Shown one piece after another: positions 15,101 to 18,457 of a stretch of 18,457 nt of DNA. Numbering within the stretch: the first letter of the stretch is position 1; the number at the start of each line of letters is the position of its first letter. The position numbers and the translations under genes are program-made. The notes under the pieces are model-generated. The model saw only the letters and a program-made list of their open reading frames with translations, did not search any database and was not told the origin of the DNA. This DNA is from SpSt-28 sp036824555 (GTDB taxonomy: Archaea; Aenigmatarchaeota; Aenigmatarchaeia; CG10238-14; SpSt-28), in assembly GCA_036824555.1 (NCBI GenBank), contig DAISZX010000007.1, forward strand, positions 1-18,457, read 5' to 3'.

Positions 15101-16555
15101 TTCTTTTATCTCGCTTGTATTAGTTGAGTTAGTTAAGATGATAAAACCATTTCTCAAAGAAGAAATTATTGATGAGTAGACATTAGGTTCTGAAAGAATC
15201 ACATAGTTTATATTCATTCCCTTCTCTCTTGCTAATTTTAAATAAAAGTTTTCTATTTCTTCAGTTGAATTTTGAGAAAAGTCGATTACAGAATTCTCTT
15301 TTTCAAAAACTATTGGTAAGCTTAATAAGGATGCTATTTGAGATGCGTATATTGCTTTTTCAAGAGAGTCAACATAAATCCCTTTTTTGTTTTCAAAAAA
15401 TTGAATCAAATCTTCTCTTGAAATTTTTATTGAAGGGAAATTTTCTATGTTTATGCTAATGTTTCCAACAATAAAAATTTGTTGCGGATTGAAAAGTTTA
15501 ATAAAGTGGTTTATTTGTTGTTCGTTATTATCAAAAATTATTACTGGTTGTTTTATAGGAGCTAAAGATACTATATTCTCCCAATTTTTATCTGTAATAA
15601 AAAGAGGTTTCTCTAAAACTCTAACAATTGAATAACAAACGGTCTTATTTTCGACGTTTGAGGCATTCGTATAAATTGAAATGCAGTGGGGACCAATTGA
15701 TTGATTTAATTCCTCATTGATTATCGCCTTTTCATAGAATGTTTCATTTAGAAATAGAATATTGTCTACGAATATCTGTAGGTAAAAAGTTTCGTTTAGC
15801 GAGTGAAGAGAAATATTTAAAGAAATTTTTGTATTAAGCGAGGAGGTAAGGTAGGTTTTGTTTAATGGAGAGGAGATTTTGAATCTTTCGAGTCTGAATT
15901 TAGAAACAGTATCGATAAATGAAGAATAGACATAACTACAGTTTTGGATATTTACCCATCCACCACATCCTAACGTGAAACCGAATATACTAAAGTCATT
16001 GGTTGCAATCGCTATTATTTTTCCGTTTTCTATCATTCTTAAAAGTGGTATCACCGAGCTTGAAGGTGATTCTGCATAGGTGAGGTGATACCATGCTGCT
16101 TTCCCTAGTTTTAATATATCACCAATTGTATAGGTGTTAAATAAAACTGTGTTACTGTAGAGAATTTCGGAATCAAGGGAAGACGCCCACAAACCTGAAG
16201 AAGAAGAGGAATTCGTTAGTGTTATAGCGGCTAACATACCACCATCTCCAACACCCATAACTATTCCACCTCTTCTTATGTACTCACGCACCTTACTTTC
16301 TTTCCAATCAAAGGTCGGAAATGGGTAGGCGTCGAACTCTATCAATAAAATATCGTATTTTTCTAAATCTCCTGGTAGGTCTCTGCCTTCTACGGTTACA
16401 AAATTTCTGTTCTTAAATAATTCTATGAATACCTGTATGTGGTCAGGATGAGTCCCACTATGAAAGATATACACGCTGTATGCGCTAGACGTAGCTGGTA
16501 CTAAAAGGATGAACATATAAATAGAGAAAAAAATTTTGATAGATTTTCTATACAT
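12176..16555 (-). CDS. Large secreted, membrane-anchored surface protein with C25-like and lamin-tail domains
   Basis: A 1459-residue exported protein. Residues 1-25 form a signal peptide with likely cleavage after SSA. Residues 28-220 look like a ThuA/amidotransferase-type fold (YDILLIEFDA, REYIRRGGIVMGVGDGG). A beta-rich linker and a region with IFIVGNIS (about 315-420) follow. Residues about 505-912 resemble peptidase C25 (gingipain): DINEDTYLDFAIGRLP (555-570) and LFGDPSLP (903-910) are signatures of that family. The catalytic His site reads YYEGLGNGSLW (759-769), and no cysteine occurs between C307 and C926, so it cannot act as a C25 protease. Beta-sandwich-like segments come next, then a lamin-tail domain (1183-1322, INEIMYDPKG and GREWIEIFN), a Ser/Asn-rich stalk, a membrane helix (about 1418-1437) and a lysine-rich cytoplasmic tail. 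By hand I count about 42 N-X-S/T sequons. Confidence 0.85.
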   Translation of the reverse strand: MYRKSIKIFFSIYMFILLVPATSSAYSVYIFHSGTHPDHIQVFIELFKNRNFVTVEGRDLPGDLEKYDILLIEFDAYPFPTFDWKESKVREYIRRGGIVMGVGDGGMLAAITLTNSSSSSGLWASSLDSEILYSNTVLFNTYTIGDILKLGKAAWYHLTYAESPSSSVIPLLRMIENGKIIAIATNDFSIFGFTLGCGGWVNIQNCSYVYSSFIDTVSKFRLERFKISSPLNKTYLTSSLNTKISLNISLHSLNETFYLQIFVDNILFLNETFYEKAIINEELNQSIGPHCISIYTNASNVENKTVCYSIVRVLEKPLFITDKNWENIVSLAPIKQPVIIFDNNEQQINHFIKLFNPQQIFIVGNISINIENFPSIKISREDLIQFFENKKGIYVDSLEKAIYASQIASLLSLPIVFEKENSVIDFSQNSTEEIENFYLKLAREKGMNINYVILSEPNVYSSIISSLRNGFIILTNSTNTSEIKEILKQKVRKLNSFGFLFNNSQNILKGNYLLLIGVPSFKVEDPVEKLKFLGIIQASDEKDGEEFFSDVLYADINEDTYLDFAIGRLPENESIASLIFSRGYLETNKKALVASEYLYNDYFSILIYGGGGMLNARNIAETLNEKGYSVVRLVERRTNHESFLSQLSKEEILKFLLTYEGLKKILEKYLSKSLSTILANVLLFIKGSQIAGEALQTYFEYDWSSFEENFEEVIDVLTQKETISLSDIISIISKLWPNPWLELTKENLAREMQNASIIYYEGLGNGSLWILPNNFKNKNDIISYGFWIQQFTNYQYNGSSVFLPEDIPLINARIVWDNSDFAALGEMKNKFLEMGAASFIGASALNYAPFSGEIDSRFFSSENTIGKALIYALNSFRSDWFTWDPFDITKPGIKKKSLLEFFLFGDPSLPKEGKVELEYHKIIFDCRENCELKVFIPFNFTFKDGNLEYDSKENLVEENEPIVPIKRFVYYLPENVSIKEENISISLEEEKIENISLPKIKLLSHSNSSLDTNKTKPSFNKRYKVRINKTIDNRNEVEVVIPTIIYDEENNSAKVIKNITISLSYHSPLDFDVKAKDAKLGEIAQIELKIFSKVFDNATIYLEISNSSHTFSFVFNETLENSTKEVYYTFKPEAPGIYRVKALIEKWDPLTIGPRETSFVVYEDENEEPSRISENNYCDEQKIIINEIMYDPKGNDKGREWIEIFNAGNCEVNLTNWKFFESNTNHKIKLVFGSTVLRPNQFAIISNNATKFKEEYPSASCSIFQSSFSLSNAGEFIAIKNSSLHIIDSINYSSSVGANDNGKSLELKNGIWVESSVDGGTPCEQNSNNQKSQQEKKEIGSFSSPYQINTSFNFSNNNITSKNLNESSSLGEGLNVSNEEKSEIMENRTSGRNANKTKGAPKTRNPQTGLFSLSPSLLSAYIFLIVVSVAGVSLFLFTKLRKKLKIKKAKIDSKMSKND

Positions 16556-16573
16556 TAATTTGTTTCTTTCATT

Positions 16574-16582
16574 AAAATTTTA
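16574..16582 (-). promoter_or_regulatory. Candidate TATA box for the large surface protein gene
   Basis: TAAAATTTT on the minus strand is centred about 23 nt before the ATG at 16555, in the 94-base divergent gap shared with the family 4 glycosyltransferase gene. Confidence 0.4.
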
Positions 16583-16621
16583 TCGATTGCCATAAGATGG
16601 TTATAGGATACTTTTTTTAAG

Positions 16622-16630
16622 TTAAAATAC
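16622..16630 (+). promoter_or_regulatory. TATA box for the family 4 glycosyltransferase gene
   Basis: TTAAAATAC is centred 24 nt before the ATG at 16650. The spacing predicts a leaderless transcript. Unlike the flippase/GPT pair, the two divergent genes here have separate boxes. Confidence 0.45.
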
Positions 16631-16649
16631 TTAGAGAGTAAAAAAAACA

Positions 16650-17723
16650 ATGAAGTTATTATTGGTACATGAGATTTTCCCTCCGGAGTTTTCTGGTGGT
16701 GGAGAAAGGATTCTATTCGAGATGGTTAAGAGGTTAAGAAAACGACATCAAGTTATCGTGATAACCTCAGGGGATCCGAATATTAAAAATTTCAAACAAA
16801 TAAGGACAGTTAGGGTACCGATACATCGAATGCTCTTTAATATTTTCAGCCTTCCAAAAATCTTGAGTTACGGTAAAAGATGTGATGTCTTAATTGGTAA
16901 TACATATCATTCGGCAATTCCAACAGCTGTTGCTTCATTACTTTTAAAGAAGAAATCTATTTGTATCGTGCATGGAGCATATGGTAAAAAGTGGTTTAGA
17001 ATGAAACGTGCGATTTCAATTCTCGCAATCCTCCTAGAAAAAATTATTTTTAAATTACCATACTCTTACTTTCTATTTTTTTCCGACTTTGCTCGAACAT
17101 CAGCAATGAAATTAGGGTTAGACAGAAATCGAGCTTTGGTGATCACACCTGGTGTTGATATAAGCAAGTTTAAAAAAAGGAAAAAGAAAGATTTTGTGCT
17201 CTTCGTAGGTAGATTGGAGAGACAAAAGGGGATAGATATGATAATGGAGTGTGCAGAGAGATTACCAGAAATAAAGTTCGTTTTGGTTGGAAAGAGAAAT
17301 CCACATGAAAGGATAAAAAGGTTCCCACCTAACGTGGAATGGAGAGGTTTTGTATCAGAGAGATTATTGATTAAACTATATGAGGAGGCTCTTATTTTCT
17401 TTCTCCCTTCGATAGCGGAGACGTTAGGATATTCCATCCTAGAAGCAATGGCAGCCAGATGTGTCGTAGTTTCTACGGTTCCCCTCCCATATTTCGGTTA
17501 TAAAATCAAAGAAGAGGATAATGCTAACAAGATTGCGAGGGTTATCAGGAGAATGGTGAAGGAAAAAGAGAAAACGATGAAATTAGGCGAACGAAACAGA
17601 AAAATCGCGAAAAATTACAGGTGGGAAACTTTCATTTATGAGTTTAGTAAACTTTTAGATATTCTTGTAACTAAGAGTACTCGAGAGTTTTATAGTAAAA
17701 ATAATACCAAAAGTCATTCATAG
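16650..17723 (+). CDS. Family 4 glycosyltransferase (group 1, GT-B fold)
   Basis: A 357-residue retaining glycosyltransferase that adds a sugar from a nucleotide donor to a growing glycan at the inner membrane face. The N-terminal domain starts with LLLVHEIFPPEFSGGGER (3-20), the usual GT4 glycine-rich acceptor loop. The linker TPGVDISKF (166-174) leads into the donor domain with FVGRLERQKG (185-194). The EX7E motif is E257 to E265 within PSIAETLGYSILEAMAA (253-269). Length is normal. The SAM methyltransferase follows after 23 bases on the same strand, so the two probably form an operon; the large surface protein gene is divergent. Seven of 30 arginine codons are CGN, unlike nrdD where none are, which may point to a different history. 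The acceptor sugar cannot be predicted. Confidence 0.92.
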   Translation: MKLLLVHEIFPPEFSGGGERILFEMVKRLRKRHQVIVITSGDPNIKNFKQIRTVRVPIHRMLFNIFSLPKILSYGKRCDVLIGNTYHSAIPTAVASLLLKKKSICIVHGAYGKKWFRMKRAISILAILLEKIIFKLPYSYFLFFSDFARTSAMKLGLDRNRALVITPGVDISKFKKRKKKDFVLFVGRLERQKGIDMIMECAERLPEIKFVLVGKRNPHERIKRFPPNVEWRGFVSERLLIKLYEEALIFFLPSIAETLGYSILEAMAARCVVVSTVPLPYFGYKIKEEDNANKIARVIRRMVKEKEKTMKLGERNRKIAKNYRWETFIYEFSKLLDILVTKSTREFYSKNNTKSHS

Positions 17724-17735
17724 TAAGTAGATATA

Positions 17736-17743
17736 GGTGGTGA
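17736..17743 (+). promoter_or_regulatory. Ribosome binding site of the methyltransferase gene
   Basis: GGTGGTGA ends 3 bases before the ATG at 17747. GGTGA matches the archaeal anti-Shine-Dalgarno end of 16S rRNA. This is the clearest ribosome binding site in the window and supports translation of this gene from within an operon, in contrast to the leaderless first genes. Confidence 0.5.
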
Positions 17744-17746
17744 GAA

Positions 17747-18268
17747 ATGAAAAAGAGAATTTTAAATGTTGGTTGTGGGAATGATACTTATGGCACACAT
17801 TTTATCGACTTATATCCGACTAGAGAAAATGTTATTAAATGTGATGTTAACAAAGACAAATTCCCATTTAGGAGTAACTACTTTGATGAAGTGATAGCTA
17901 TTGGCCTATTTGAGCATTTAACAAATCCATTAAACTTTCTAAAAGAATCTTATAGGGTTCTGAAAAGGAATGGAAAATTAATAATAATTACTGACAATGC
18001 TGGTTTCTGGGGAGTTTTTGGAGTAACTCATCATGGGGGTTATGAGAAAAGAAGAAAAAAGGATGGATTTCTCGAGGATAAGCACTACTCTCTTTTTACT
18101 CCAAACCACTTAATAAATTGGTTAGAACATGTTGGATTTAGAGAAATAAAGGTGGAGTATTTTATTAATAGAAGATGGATTAAGAAACATCATTATTTAT
18201 TTATTAAGTTTCTTTCTTTCTTGTCCAAAAGATTTTCTTCGCATATAAAAGCAGAGGCTGTTAAGTGA
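17747..18268 (+). CDS. Class I SAM-dependent methyltransferase
   Basis: A 173-residue Rossmann-like methyltransferase of the Methyltransf_11 type. Motif I is LNVGCGND (6-13). The segment KCDVNKDKFPF (31-41) followed by FDEVIAIGLFEHL (46-58) is the usual motif II/III region in which the substrate pocket forms. RVLKRNGKLII (70-80) is the post-motif strand. Only the catalytic core is present, so it is a small-molecule or glycan modifier rather than a multi-domain enzyme. It lies 23 bases after the family 4 glycosyltransferase with a strong ribosome binding site. Similar glycosyltransferase-methyltransferase pairs occur in polysaccharide loci, so methylation of a sugar or a lipid-linked intermediate is a reasonable guess but not shown by the sequence. 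Confidence 0.88.
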   Translation: MKKRILNVGCGNDTYGTHFIDLYPTRENVIKCDVNKDKFPFRSNYFDEVIAIGLFEHLTNPLNFLKESYRVLKRNGKLIIITDNAGFWGVFGVTHHGGYEKRRKKDGFLEDKHYSLFTPNHLINWLEHVGFREIKVEYFINRRWIKKHHYLFIKFLSFLSKRFSSHIKAEAVK

Positions 18269-18457
18269 ATTGTGTACTTTAGTTAAAAAGTAATTTTTAT
18301 TATCATGAGACACCGCTTTAATAATTTCTTGAATCGGGTAAAAGTTAGCATGTATAAGTTTGATTCATTGCAGAAGTTATTTTTGTCTACTTAGTTGTCT
18401 CTATTCTCCTCTTCCAGCATATAAGCTTAGTCTTTTCAGAGGAACTTTTGGTTTCGT
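18269..18457. other. AT-rich end of window without a supported gene
   Basis: The 189 bases after the methyltransferase contain no ORF that I can support. A 29-codon frame from ATG at 18305 to TAG at 18392-18394 has no recognisable content. Two short minus-strand frames enter from the right edge; one ends at a TAG at 18401-18403 and may be the tail of a gene outside the window, but 18 residues are too few to judge. A plus-strand frame running off the edge encodes a hydrophobic stretch but has no start codon. A T-rich patch at 18293-18299 could end the upstream operon. Confidence 0.4.

Noticed and set aside
17066..17437. A 123-codon minus-strand frame inside the GT4 gene
   Set aside because: The plus-strand GT4 motifs (GRLERQKG and EX7E) lie in the same stretch and are unambiguous.
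18305..18394. A 29-codon frame after the methyltransferase
   Set aside because: Too short, no recognisable motif, and the AT box at 18282-18290 is too close for the spacing seen elsewhere.
18330..18457. A plus-strand hydrophobic frame running off the right edge, resembling a signal peptide
   Set aside because: It starts after a TGA and has no ATG, GTG or TTG before the hydrophobic stretch, so it cannot be called as a gene start.
1..18457. CRISPR arrays, insertion sequences, tRNA or rRNA genes
   Set aside because: I saw no regularly spaced repeats, no transposase frame, no terminal inverted repeats and no tRNA-like cloverleaf sequences on reading the window.

Overview
The window reads as chromosome from an AT-rich, anaerobic, hyperthermophilic archaeon. 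The evidence is a complete reverse gyrase (the hallmark of hyperthermophiles), an oxygen-sensitive class III ribonucleotide reductase with its radical-SAM activase, an archaeal/eukaryal-type GlcNAc-1-phosphate transferase, and TATA-like boxes centred about 22-27 nt before most first-gene start codons. Genes are tightly packed: gaps are 6-256 bases, no gene-free stretch reaches 300 bases, and two convergent gene pairs are each separated by exactly 6 bases. A small-genome (DPANN-type) archaeon is possible, but that is inference only.

Layout. 1-103: C-terminal end of an Lrp/AsnC-type protein. 140-1057 (+): NAD-dependent sugar epimerase/dehydratase. 1142-3756 (+): nrdD-nrdG, overlapping by ATGA. 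3763-7326 (-): reverse gyrase. 7358-7507 (-): a small gene just upstream of reverse gyrase. 7583-9775 (-): family 2 glycosyltransferase and polysaccharide flippase. 9822-10829 (+): GlcNAc-1-phosphate transferase (AglH/GPT type), divergent from the flippase around one palindromic TATA box. 10836-12152 (-): AAA_14/DUF4143-type ATPase. 12176-16555 (-): a very large secreted, membrane-anchored surface protein with a peptidase C25-like region and a lamin-tail domain. 16650-18268 (+): family 4 glycosyltransferase and SAM methyltransferase. 18269-18457: no convincing gene.

How the genes fit together. Several genes belong to surface glycan assembly: the epimerase makes nucleotide sugars, the GPT primes the lipid carrier, the GT2 and GT4 enzymes extend or decorate the glycan, a methyltransferase may modify it, and the flippase exports it. 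The 1459-residue surface protein carries about 40 N-glycosylation sequons and would be a natural acceptor. No oligosaccharyltransferase (AglB) lies in the window, so this link is inference. The nrdDG and reverse gyrase genes are housekeeping functions for DNA precursor supply and DNA topology.

Most notable points: the C25-like region has no cysteine and appears to lack the catalytic histidine; one 8-bp palindromic TATA element sits midway between two divergent start codons; an 18-bp perfect palindrome lies between the TATA box and start codon of the ATPase; and a short, previously easy-to-miss gene precedes reverse gyrase.
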